5,943 nt of DNA, taken from contig JBAXFX010000069.1 of the NCBI GenBank assembly GCA_037139695.1, positions 1 to 5,943 on the forward strand, read 5' to 3'. This stretch comes from JAAXTX01 sp037139695 (lineage in GTDB: Bacteria; Patescibacteriota; Minisyncoccia; Moranbacterales; UBA1568). This document shows positions 1-5,943 of this stretch, one piece after another (the stretch's first letter is position 1; the number at the start of each line of letters is the position of its first letter). The notes beneath the pieces were generated by a model that had not been told where the DNA came from, made no database searches, and worked only from the letters and a program-made list of their open reading frames with translations. Position numbers and translations under genes: made by a program.

Positions 1-1
1 G

Positions 2-202
2 GTTGGCGCTCAAACGAAATTTTCGGATTTACAGCTCGACATGAGATTTGAGAGAGATACTAAGGTTCAGGGTTGCATCCTGAACCATGCTGTTTACAAT
101 CTTTCTGTCAGCTCGGTATCCCCTACTAAAGTTGCGGTTCTGAAAGGAGAAAGACTATCCGGAGCAGGGTACAACCCTGCTTTTGCAAAGTATGTATCCT
201 GA
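2..202 (+). CDS. Possible C-terminal end of a gene entering from the left edge (unrecognised)
   Basis: An open frame of 66 codons runs in from the left edge and stops at a TGA at 200-202. I do not recognise the peptide, which ends in GYNPAFAKYVS. Its third-position GC is clearly lower than in the large gene at 320-2944, and it uses AGA, CTA, TTA and GTA codons that the large gene mostly avoids. Two hairpins (64-86 and 163-181) lie inside it, which is unusual for coding sequence. A frame this long can occur by chance in one of three frames, so this may be plain non-coding leader. If real, it is the tail of an upstream gene ending 117 nt before the next start. Confidence 0.2.
   Translation, partial: VGAQTKFSDLQLDMRFERDTKVQGCILNHAVYNLSVSSVSPTKVAVLKGERLSGAGYNPAFAKYVS
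64..86 (+). other. Perfect 8-bp hairpin in the upstream region
   Basis: GGTTCAGG (64-71) and CCTGAACC (79-86) form a perfect 8-bp stem around a 7-nt loop. No T-run follows directly (ATGCTGTTT comes next), so it is a poor intrinsic terminator. It may be an RNA structure or a protein-binding palindrome. No function is assigned. Confidence 0.3.
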
Positions 203-223
203 TTCATGTCGCGTCCGGATAGT
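154..223 (+). promoter_or_regulatory. Nested stem structure upstream of the O-antigen-ligase-like gene; inner hairpin resembles a terminator
   Basis: ACTATCCGG (154-162) is perfectly complementary to CCGGATAGT (215-223). Directly inside the left arm, AGCAGGGT (163-170) and ACCCTGCT (174-181) form an 8-bp hairpin with a 3-nt loop, followed by TTT (182-184). The inner hairpin alone could be a short intrinsic terminator for an upstream gene. Together the two stems could form a stacked, riboswitch-like leader fold about 100 nt before the start at 320. I could not match it to a known riboswitch class. The promoter of the downstream gene may lie after this element, in which case it belongs to the upstream transcript. 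Confidence 0.35.
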
Positions 224-251
224 GGCGGGTTGACAAGGTAGCCTCTGCCTG

Positions 252-306
252 TTGGCGAAATGGGAAAAAATTGCTATCCTAAAAAGGAATCGTATTCGTA
301 TATAAT
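252..306 (+). promoter_or_regulatory. Candidate promoter elements for the O-antigen-ligase-like gene
   Basis: Two weak arrangements are visible. TTGGCG (252-257) is followed after 17 nt by TATCCT (275-280), giving a start of transcription near 287. A perfect TATAAT (301-306) has no good -35 box at the right distance and would start transcription near 313, only about 7 nt before the ATG at 320. A TTGACA at 230-235 has no credible -10 partner. Either arrangement would put the ATG at 260 upstream of the transcript, which supports the start at 320. Confidence 0.3.
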
Positions 307-319
307 CAGTGTGTCTCTT

Positions 320-2944
320 ATGGATATGGAAAATGAATTTTCCGGACCCTCGGAAGCGGTCACGAGGGAGCGGGTGGATGTGTCGGTCGGAAGTGCCGGG
401 CCTTCGGTCCGGGTCCCGTCTCCCGATCAAAGAAAGACGTCGGGTTCGAAGCTGATCGGGATTTTTGACGGTATTATCACGACGAGTCTGGTAGCGCTCT
501 TTTTCGGGCTCCCGATATTCTTCACCGGGCTGTCCCTGCAGGGGATCACGTTCGAGAAGCAGATTTATTTCTACTTCTGGATTCTTATCGGGATAGTCGG
601 TTGGGTTTCCAAAGGCGTCGTTTTAGGGGAGATGAAAATCCGTCGGACCCCGCTCGATATACCGGTCCTCGCGTTCCTCGGCGTCTACGGGCTCGCGACG
701 ATATTTTCGACGAACCGCTGGGACTCCTTTTGGGGGACTTTTGGTGATCCGTCGCGCGGATTCCTCTCGGTTGCGGCCCTGACGCTTGCCTATTTTCTTA
801 TCGTGAGCCATTTCAACCGGAGGCGCCTGATGCTCATGCTCGGAGGACTGTCGGTGGCATCTTTCCTTGTGGTCGTTTGGAGTTTTCTCGTGATCATGGC
901 GATTCCATTTCTTCCGACATCGGTCGAGGCGTATGCCCCGCTCTCGCTTCTGGGGACGGTTTCAACGCTCGCCCTGTTCCTCTCCGTCGTCCCGATCATC
1001 TTCATGACGTCGCTCTTCGCTTTGTTCCGTGAGGAGAGCTCCGGTTTGGCGGCATGGAAACAGTGGATTCCGGCGGGATTCATCCTAGTCGGTCTTCTGC
1101 TGAATCTGTTCCTCCTCCTCACACTCTATTCGTTCGTGTCTTGGCCCGTACTTATCGGAGGCCTTGGATTTTTCCTTATCTTCATTCTCGCGCAGATCGT
1201 TCGTCCCGCCGAGCGGTGGGCATGGGTTCCGATGGTCGTCTTCGTGGCCATCCTCGCGTTCCTTATGTTCGGAAGCGTACCACTCGCCCGGATGAATCTT
1301 CCGGTCGAGGTTATTCCCAAGTTCACGTTCGCGTTCGACATCGCAAAGAAGGCGGTCGCGGAGAAGTTCTTCCTTGGAAGTGGTCCGGCGACGTATGGCT
1401 CGATCTTCTCACTCTATCGCCCGGTCGAATATAACCAGAATTCGCTCTTTACGCTCCGTTTCGACCAGACGCCGGGAATCTTCCTCGAGGCACTCTCCAC
1501 GATCGGTGCGATCGGTACTATCGCCTATCTCGTCCTTGTTCTCTCGTTCGTGAGCGTCGGCATCTACCTGCTTTCGAACGACAAGAGTCGGAATAAACTC
1601 TACTCGCTCGGGGTCTGGAGTGTCGCGGTCATGTTCTTCATCGCGAGTTTCATTTCAGCCTTCAACGGACCGATCCTGCTTCTCGCCTCCCTTATCGCGT
1701 CGCTTGCCATCGTGACGGCGCTTTGGGAAAGCGGGACGGCGGAGCGCTACCTCACGCTCTCACTCAAGGCCTCGCCGAAGTTTGCGCTCGCGCTCGCCTT
1801 CGTCTTCATGGTGGTGTCCGCCGGCGTAGCGTTCCTGTTCGTCTTCCTTGGCAAGGCGCTGGTCGCGGACATCTCGGCAGGTATGGCTTCCCGGGAGACC
1901 GAGGTGAACGACGCGGCTGTCACGCTGCTTGATCGTGCCGCATCACTCAATCCGCATGAAGGGCAGTACCTCATCAGTCTCGGACAGGCATATATAGCGC
2001 TTGCCAACCAGGAGGCCGCCAAACCGGAAGGGGAACGTGATACGAACAAGGTCGCCAGCTATATCAAGGCCGCGGTCCAGATGACGGAGAGCGCTTATGC
2101 GTTGGCTCCCGAGGATGTCCGTACGGCGGAGGCAGCGGGTCTCATTTATGAGAACAGCTCGCTCTATGCTTCGGATGCGCTCGCGAAGGCGTTCGAATAC
2201 TACAAGAAGGCGTCTGATCTCGAACCGAACAATCCGGTGCTGCTCGTGAAGCTTGGTCAGGTGAAGCGCTCGATGGGCGATCAGATCCAGGCCGACGGAG
2301 CGGATAAGACGGCCGACTATCAGGACTCGAAGGGGTATTTCGAACAGGCGATACAGAAGAAAGCGGATCTCGGAATAGCGCACTATAATCTCTCCGTCGT
2401 TCTTTCCCGTCTCAAGGATTACGATACGGCCATAGACGAGACGAATAAGTCCGTCGCGCTCGAACCGTCGAATGTCACGTATCAGTATAGTCTTGGTACG
2501 CTTTATCAGCTCCGCAAGAACGATGGCGATCTCGACAAGGCTCAGGCCCAGTACGAGAATATCCTCAAGGTGAATGAGAAGCTGGTGGATGTCCGTCTCG
2601 CGCTCGGATTACTGTTCGAGGAGAAGAAACAGAAGGATCAGGCGCTTGCCCAGTACAAGCAGATCCTGACCTATCTCCCGGACGGTGACCAGGGCGACGC
2701 GATCCGAAAGCAGATAAACACGTTCATCGATACGCTACAGAATGGTGGCAGTAATCTTGCTAAGGCGTCCGCTCCGGTCCCGGCGGTCGAACCGGCTCCG
2801 GTCTCTTCGGGAACGGAAACCTCGACACCGACTTTGGCTCCTGCTGCGCCGGCGACGACTCCTCCGACCCCGGCCACCAAGACCCCGGCTGCCAAGACCC
2901 CGGCGCCGACCGTTCCGACGAACGCTCCGGCTACCGGAAACTAG
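320..2944 (+). CDS. O-antigen ligase/polymerase-like (Wzy_C) membrane protein with C-terminal TPR domain and Pro/Ala/Thr-rich tail
   Basis: The protein has 874 residues. After a polar N-terminus (1-45) come about twelve to thirteen hydrophobic segments between residues 50 and 511. A long external loop (about 320-390) carries FLGSGPATYG (351-360) and is followed by FDQTPGIFLEALSTIGAIGT (381-400); this is the pattern of the Wzy_C/WaaL/PglL superfamily, which moves lipid-linked glycans onto lipid or protein acceptors or polymerises them. Residues about 526-790 form several TPR helical pairs, for example around 622-636, 670-714 and 718-750, probably outside the membrane and binding a partner. Residues 811-874 are a low-complexity tail rich in Pro, Ala and Thr with repeated KTPA, a possible linker or glycan acceptor. 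The frame is open from an ATG at 260, but the extra 20 residues look like non-coding sequence. No start has a clear Shine-Dalgarno; ATG at 326 is also possible. The acceptor and the exact reaction cannot be read from sequence. Confidence 0.88.
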   Translation: MDMENEFSGPSEAVTRERVDVSVGSAGPSVRVPSPDQRKTSGSKLIGIFDGIITTSLVALFFGLPIFFTGLSLQGITFEKQIYFYFWILIGIVGWVSKGVVLGEMKIRRTPLDIPVLAFLGVYGLATIFSTNRWDSFWGTFGDPSRGFLSVAALTLAYFLIVSHFNRRRLMLMLGGLSVASFLVVVWSFLVIMAIPFLPTSVEAYAPLSLLGTVSTLALFLSVVPIIFMTSLFALFREESSGLAAWKQWIPAGFILVGLLLNLFLLLTLYSFVSWPVLIGGLGFFLIFILAQIVRPAERWAWVPMVVFVAILAFLMFGSVPLARMNLPVEVIPKFTFAFDIAKKAVAEKFFLGSGPATYGSIFSLYRPVEYNQNSLFTLRFDQTPGIFLEALSTIGAIGTIAYLVLVLSFVSVGIYLLSNDKSRNKLYSLGVWSVAVMFFIASFISAFNGPILLLASLIASLAIVTALWESGTAERYLTLSLKASPKFALALAFVFMVVSAGVAFLFVFLGKALVADISAGMASRETEVNDAAVTLLDRAASLNPHEGQYLISLGQAYIALANQEAAKPEGERDTNKVASYIKAAVQMTESAYALAPEDVRTAEAAGLIYENSSLYASDALAKAFEYYKKASDLEPNNPVLLVKLGQVKRSMGDQIQADGADKTADYQDSKGYFEQAIQKKADLGIAHYNLSVVLSRLKDYDTAIDETNKSVALEPSNVTYQYSLGTLYQLRKNDGDLDKAQAQYENILKVNEKLVDVRLALGLLFEEKKQKDQALAQYKQILTYLPDGDQGDAIRKQINTFIDTLQNGGSNLAKASAPVPAVEPAPVSSGTETSTPTLAPAAPATTPPTPATKTPAAKTPAPTVPTNAPATGN

Positions 2945-2959
2945 GGAAAAAATGACTAT

Positions 2960-2998
2960 CAGGAGGCGTCCCGATGTCCGATTGGGACGCCCTTCCTG
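2960..2998 (+). terminator. Strong hairpin after the O-antigen-ligase-like gene, probable terminator
   Basis: An 11-bp stem (2965-2975 with 2981-2991, one G-T pair) closes a 5-nt loop. It is extended by CAGGA (2960-2964) pairing with TCCTG (2994-2998) across a 2-nt bulge. It begins 15 nt after the TAG stop at 2942-2944. The following sequence is only mildly T-rich (CTTCCTGTCACTT), so it may be a weak intrinsic terminator or a 3'-end stabilising hairpin. An AGGAGG within the left arm is discussed among rejected items. Confidence 0.55.
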
Positions 2999-3027
2999 TC
3001 ACTTCACGCGGTGTCGGAGTTCGGCAC

Positions 3028-3056
3028 TTGACAGGTTCTCTTTGATTGCCTATCAT
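3028..3056 (+). promoter_or_regulatory. Near-consensus sigma70-type promoter, likely driving the 23S rRNA unit
   Basis: A perfect TTGACA (3028-3033), a 17-nt spacer and TATCAT (3051-3056) match the housekeeping bacterial promoter well (6/6 and 4/6, optimal spacing). It lies just after the terminator-like hairpin and points toward the 23S gene. Transcription would start near 3063, giving a leader of about 480 nt before mature 23S that includes the 57-codon frame. This is the best promoter match in the window, as expected for an rRNA unit that is not driven from a 16S gene. Confidence 0.6.
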
Positions 3057-3196
3057 GGGAATCACTTGTCTCGGGAAAAAGTTTCGGGAAAGAATGAGGG
3101 AAATAGTAGGAATCGGTCGGTCCAACAAACAGTCTCTTGCGATGAGATACCAATCCGGGAAACGTTCCCTGATTTTCATTTCCGCGCAAATGAATC

Positions 3197-3225
3197 TTGA
3201 CAATTAGTATTCCGGCAGTTGAAAC
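3197..3225 (+). promoter_or_regulatory. Second TTGACA box, possible weak additional promoter
   Basis: A perfect TTGACA sits at 3197-3202. The best -10 choices at 16-18 nt (TTGAAA at 3219 or TGAAAC at 3220) match only half of the consensus. If used, it would transcribe the 57-codon frame and the 23S gene. Tandem promoters are common before rRNA genes, which is the only contextual support. Confidence 0.22.
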
Positions 3226-3282
3226 CCAACCTAGACGCCCGCGGAAACGGGAACGGGGGAAACGGCCGGAGAGGTCAAGCAA

Positions 3283-3456
3283 ATGTTATCAGACGTGTAT
3301 GTGATCGCCCACGATGAAGCGGTCCGTATGCGGATGAAGAAGAGGAGAAAGACGACGACAGGGGGCGGAAGTTTCCTGTTGTCAACCGCTTCTGTCCGTG
3401 ACCGTCCCTCAATGGTGGTGTCGACAATCGTTTCTCTCGCCTTAAAACGGGAGTAA
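3283..3456 (+). CDS. Possible small basic protein of 57 residues in the 23S leader (unrecognised)
   Basis: ATG at 3283 opens a frame of 57 codons ending in TAA at 3454-3456. A strong Shine-Dalgarno-like GGAGAGG (3268-3274) lies 8 nt upstream, much better than anything before the large gene. The peptide begins MLSDVYVIAHDEAV, has a very basic run RMRMKKRRK at residues 15-23, a TTTGGG linker at 24-29, and a mildly hydrophobic end (VVSTIVSLAL, 45-54). I recognise no family, and it matches no ribosomal protein I know. It ends about 90 nt before mature 23S, so it would lie in the rRNA leader transcript. It could be a chance frame; conservation in relatives would decide. The ribosome site is its main support. 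Confidence 0.33.
   Translation: MLSDVYVIAHDEAVRMRMKKRRKTTTGGGSFLLSTASVRDRPSMVVSTIVSLALKRE
3421..3448 (+). promoter_or_regulatory. Possible proximal promoter close to the 23S gene
   Basis: TCGACA (3421-3426), a 16-nt spacer and TAAAAC (3443-3448) form a moderate promoter match about 90-100 nt before mature 23S, a usual distance for an rRNA promoter. It overlaps the end of the 57-codon frame, so the two calls compete in part. The match is weaker than the one at 3028-3056. Confidence 0.25.
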
Positions 3457-3465
3457 CGGTTCGTC

Positions 3466-3516
3466 GCCCGCCTGCAACGTTTCGCTTGCGAGTGCAAACT
3501 CGCAAAGCGTGCGGGC
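3466..3516 (+). other. Compound hairpin in the 23S leader
   Basis: CGCTTGCGAG (3483-3492) pairs with CTCGCAAAGCG (3499-3509, one bulged A) around the loop TGCAAA. Outside it, GCCCGC (3466-3471) pairs with GCGGGC (3511-3516) across an asymmetric internal loop. It ends about 30 nt before mature 23S. It may aid leader processing or folding. The usual RNase III processing stem needs the sequence downstream of 23S, which is outside the window. Confidence 0.4.
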
Positions 3517-3840
3517 AGGGACGTTTGCGGACGAAGTGAGGGAAAGAAGAAGGTTCATAACGCATGTGGTGGATGCCTTGACTTGAATGAGCGATGAAGG
3601 ACGTAGCAGGCTGCGAAAAGCCTCGGGGAGCTGCCAAGCAAGCTTTGATCCGGGGGTATCCGAATGGGGAAACCCTCCCGACCTTGTGTCGGGAAACACG
3701 ATCTGAATACATAGGGTCGTGTAGCGCACCCTGGGAATTGAAACATCTTAGTACCAGGAGGAAGAGAAATCAGATGAGATTCCGGGAGTAGTGGCGAGCG
3801 AAACCGGAAGAGCCTAAACCGATGCACAGCATCGGAATGA

Positions 3841-3863
3841 CCAATTTCCAATTTCCAATTTCC
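3841..3863 (+). repeat. CCAATTT tandem repeat (7-nt unit, 3 copies plus CC)
   Basis: Three exact copies of CCAATTT run from 3841 to 3861, followed by CC. The tract forms the left end of the inserted segment, close to its left hairpin arm. Short C-A-A-T-T-T runs at one end and G-G-A-T-T-T-G runs at the other are, from memory, seen near some intervening-sequence or four-helix-bundle protein elements; that link is an unverified impression. Confidence 0.95.
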
Positions 3864-3914
3864 AAAGAAATTTCACTGAACGATGACTGAAATCCGAATC
3901 GGCTGCGTTTCGGG

Positions 3915-3969
3915 TTTGAGAATTGCGATTTGGGATTTGTTGGGATTTGAGAATTGCGATTTGGGATTT
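3915..3969 (+). repeat. 24-nt direct repeat, spaced 31 nt, inside insertion 1
   Basis: The same 24 bases (starting TTTGAGAATTGCG and ending TTTGGGATTT) occur at 3915-3938 and 3946-3969, separated by GTTGGGA. The second copy abuts the right hairpin arm. The period of 31 nt suggests a recent local duplication, and copy number could vary between strains. Translations of this stretch give the Trp/Asp/Leu-Gly-Phe repeats often seen as false proteins. Confidence 0.95.
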
Positions 3970-4198
3970 CCGCTGCTGTGCAGCGGGGTTGCGGGGCGAT
4001 TGGACTCGGTTGACCGGGGTCCAGCATCGTTTTTTAGCGGAAGTGTCTGGAAAGATACACCAGAGGGGGTAATAGTCCCGTACGCGAAAAGAAACGGTGT
4101 CGGATGTAATCGTACCCAAGTAGGGCGGGACCGGAGAAATCCCGTTTGAATCAGGGAGCACTAACTTCCAAGGCTAAATATCATTCAAGATCGATAGC

Positions 4199-4230
<32 letters not shown>

Positions 4231-5461
4231 TCCCGAAAGGGAGGTGAAATAGACCTGAAACCACATGCTGACAAAGAGTCGGAGCTTCGGCGCAAGCCGG
4301 GGTGACGGCGTGCTTTTTGTAGCACGATCCAACGAGTTTGTTCTACGCGGCATGTCTAAGGGGGTAAAAACTCCGGAGACATAGTGAAAGCGAGCCTGAT
4401 AAGGGCGATCGTCGCGTGGACAAGACCCGAAGCCGGACGAGCTACGCTTGAGCAGGGTGAAGCGCGGGTAAAACCGCGTGGAGGCCCGCACCCACGAGTC
4501 GTGCGACTCTCGGGGATGACTTGAGCGTAGAGGAGAAATTCCAATCGAGTTCGGCAATAGCTGGTTCTCTCCGAAATAGCTTGAGGGCTAGCGTCCTGAC
4601 ACTCTGCCTCGGAGGTAGAGCTACTGGATGAGGATTCGCGGCTTGCCGTAGGGTCTTCAACCAAACTCCGAATGCCGAGGTATGTTATCAGGGCAGTCAG
4701 AATTCCGGGGCTAAGCTCGGAACTCAAAAGGGAAACAGCCCAGACCGCCAGCTAAGGTCCCAAAATCCATGTTCAGTGGGAAAGGAAGTGAAGTTTCTCT
4801 GACACCTAGGAGGTTGGCTTAGAAGCAGCCATCCTTTAAAGAGTGCGTAATAGCTCACTAGTAAAGAGACTTCGCGCCGACAATGTAACGGGGCTCAAAC
4901 ATGGTACCGAAGCTGCGGGACCGGCACTTGTGCCGGTCGGTAGGAGAGCGTTCCGTATGCGTCGAAGCGGGCGGGGTGACCCCCCGTGGAGCGTACGGAA
5001 GTGAGAATGTTGGAATGAGTAACCGCAATGTGAGTGAGATCCTCACACACCGAAAGTTCAAGGTTTCCTGGGCCACGTTGATCGTCCCAGGGTTAGTCGG
5101 TCCTAAGGCGAGGCCGAAAGGCGTAGTCGATGGCCAGCAGATTAATATTTCTGCACCGGGTATATATTCGATGGAGTGACGCATTCCTGTACCTCTTGCA
5201 TCTTATTGGATTGATGTGAGCGTTTCGAGGATGTCCCGCAGGCAAATCCACGGGGCAATAGTCCGAGGAACGATCCGATTTCCGCAGCAATGCGGGGAAA
5301 GAAGGGGGAGCGGAGTGCCAAGAAAAGCTTCTAAGGTTCGTATATATCCGACCGTACCGCAAACCGACACAGGTGAACTGGGCGAGTAGCCTAAGGTGAA
5401 CGGGAGAGTCTTCGTTAAGGAACTCGGCAAAAAAGCTAGACGTACGTTCGCAAGATGTCTT

Positions 5462-5771
5462 CCCAGCCGTAGTTTCAGTCTTGAGAGAAAATATATGTTC
5501 AGCGTGTATGTGATTCAAAACGACGTTTCGAAAGAAGTCTATATCGGGAAGACCGGTGATTTGAAACGACGTTTGCAGGAGCACAACACAGGTGGACAGA
5601 CTGCCACGAACCGTTTGCAGGGTCGGTGGATTCTGGTATATGCCGAGGCATACCGGGAAAAATCCGATGCTGATCGACGGGAACGGGCATTGAAGCAACA
5701 CGGGAGCAACAAACGCTGGTTATTCGACAGAATCAGCGGAAGTATGCTCGCGGACTGAAACTACGGCTGGG
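5462..5771 (+). mobile_element. Insertion 2 in 23S rRNA: protein-coding intervening sequence at the tip of helix 63
   Basis: The arms 5462-5478 and 5755-5771 are exact reverse complements, a 17-bp stem that corresponds to helix 63 (E. coli about 1707-1751). They sit between a helix-62-like hairpin (5438-5460) and the conserved GCGCAGCGAAAG that follows. The 276-nt loop (5479-5754) replaces the short native tip. All but 16 nt of the loop are the GIY-YIG frame, so there is no room for a group I or II ribozyme. The stem is a good substrate for RNase III, which would give a split 23S, or the segment may stay in the ribosome surface. Helix 63 tolerates growth: eukaryotic expansion segment 27 arises there. 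Mobility is inferred from the nuclease and not shown by target duplications. Confidence 0.75.
5495..5758 (+). CDS. Small GIY-YIG nuclease-domain protein encoded inside 23S rRNA (87 residues)
   Basis: The protein has the whole single-domain GIY-YIG fold of the UPF0213/YhbQ size class: VYVI (4-7) as the GIY-like strand with Tyr5, VYIGKTGDLKRRLQEHN (15-31) with Tyr16, Gly18, the catalytic-type Arg25/26 and His30, then LVYAEAY (47-53) and RRERALK (61-67) with the metal-binding-type Glu63. All expected catalytic positions seem present, so it may be active. It lacks the separate DNA-binding region of classical homing endonucleases such as I-TevI. The start at 5495 is chosen because GAGAG (5483-5487) lies 7 nt upstream and the fold begins right after it; the open frame extends further back only through rRNA sequence. 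The TGA stop (5756-5758) lies in the 3' arm of the closing stem. It could promote spread of the insertion or be a captured host nuclease. Activity and target are unknown. Confidence 0.8.
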   Translation: MFSVYVIQNDVSKEVYIGKTGDLKRRLQEHNTGGQTATNRLQGRWILVYAEAYREKSDADRRERALKQHGSNKRWLFDRISGSMLAD

Positions 5772-5943
5772 CGCAGCGAAAGTTTTCCAAGCGACTGTTT
5801 ATCAAAAACACAGCTCTCTGCAAACCCGCAAGGGGAAGTATAGGGGGTGACGCCTGACCAGTGCCGGAACGTTAACGGGAGCGGTTCACGCCAATCCCCG
5901 AAGCGCCGGTGAACGTCGGCGATAACTATAATCGTCCTAAGGT

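Larger units (their letters stand above)
3819..3986 (+). other. Insertion 1 in 23S rRNA: repeat-rich intervening sequence near E. coli position 280
   Basis: In ordinary bacterial 23S genes AAACC is followed by one short hairpin and then GGGGTTG. Here the hairpin is doubled and 134 nt are inserted. The left arm (3819-3835) folds as a 7-bp hairpin with loop ACA, and the right arm (3970-3986) as a 7-bp hairpin with loop TGT. The two arms can instead pair with each other over 17 positions with two mismatches. The inserted part is AT-richer than the rRNA around it and holds a CCAATTT triplet repeat, a 9-bp hairpin (3890-3898 with 3909-3917) and a 24-nt direct repeat. It encodes no convincing protein. 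Such intervening sequences in other bacteria are often cut out by RNase III without rejoining, leaving fragmented 23S; whether that happens here cannot be seen. Confidence 0.75.

Noticed and set aside
154..258. c-di-GMP (GEMM) or other known riboswitch in the leader, prompted by GCAAAG and GGTAGCC
   Set aside because: The order and spacing of these short strings do not match the known consensus, and the predicted stems differ.
260..319. Upstream ATG at 260 extending the ligase-like protein by 20 residues
   Set aside because: No ribosome binding site, no protein-like character, and candidate -10 boxes (275-280, 301-306) fall inside it. ATG at 320 gives a more natural polar N-terminus.
2974..3045. 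23-codon frame with a perfect AGGAGG (2961-2966) 7 nt upstream of ATG
   Set aside because: The AGGAGG is part of the strong hairpin after the large gene, the frame overlaps the hairpin and the -35 box at 3028, and the peptide is too short to judge.
2952..3200. 83-codon frame running through the terminator-like hairpin and promoter
   Set aside because: It is an extension of a shadow frame of the large gene, Arg-rich and low in protein character, and it crosses the best promoter in the window.
3883..4149. 88-codon frame across insertion 1 and following 23S
   Set aside because: Its IWDL/LGF-type repeats are translations of the nucleotide repeat, and its second half is conserved rRNA.
5396..5494. 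Longer start for the GIY-YIG protein at 5396
   Set aside because: Those 33 codons are conserved 23S rRNA (AGGAACTCGGCAAA and helix 62), and the ribosome site and fold both point to 5495.
5462..5771. Group I or group II intron at the GIY-YIG insertion
   Set aside because: Only about 16 nt of the loop are non-coding, no intron core motifs are seen, and the site is a variable helix tip instead of a conserved intron site.

Overview
The window suggests a Candidate Phyla Radiation (Patescibacteria, Parcubacteria-like) bacterium. The grounds are a 23S rRNA gene with two insertions, one of them protein-coding; a 23S gene with no 16S gene next to it in the window; and a neighbouring O-antigen-ligase-like membrane protein fused to TPR repeats, an architecture common in those genomes. 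This placement is inference from gene content and was not tested by a tree. The large gene reads normally in the standard code.

Layout, left to right, all on the + strand. Positions 1-319 are a leader with two hairpins, a weak open frame entering from the left edge, and candidate promoter elements. Positions 320-2944 encode an 874-residue protein with about a dozen membrane segments, a Wzy_C/WaaL-type core, a TPR domain and a Pro/Ala/Thr-rich tail. A strong hairpin at 2960-2998 probably ends that unit. Positions 3000-3546 are the 23S leader. It holds a near-consensus sigma70-type promoter at 3028-3056, a 57-codon frame with a very good ribosome binding site (3283-3456), and a compound hairpin just before the rRNA. 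From about 3547 to the right edge is 23S rRNA, from its 5' end to the position matching E. coli U1931; the rest of the gene lies outside.

The most interesting content is inside the 23S gene. Insertion 1 (3836-3969, between 17-nt arms at 3819-3835 and 3970-3986) is an AT-richer, repeat-filled stretch near E. coli position 280. Insertion 2 (5479-5754) sits at the tip of helix 63, closed by a perfect 17-bp stem, and is almost entirely an 87-codon GIY-YIG nuclease gene with its own Shine-Dalgarno sequence and a stop codon that lies in the closing stem. No group I or group II intron core fits in the few non-coding bases, so this looks like a protein-coding intervening sequence rather than a classical intron. 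The two insertions are absent from typical bacterial 23S genes, while the flanking rRNA matches conserved 23S throughout.
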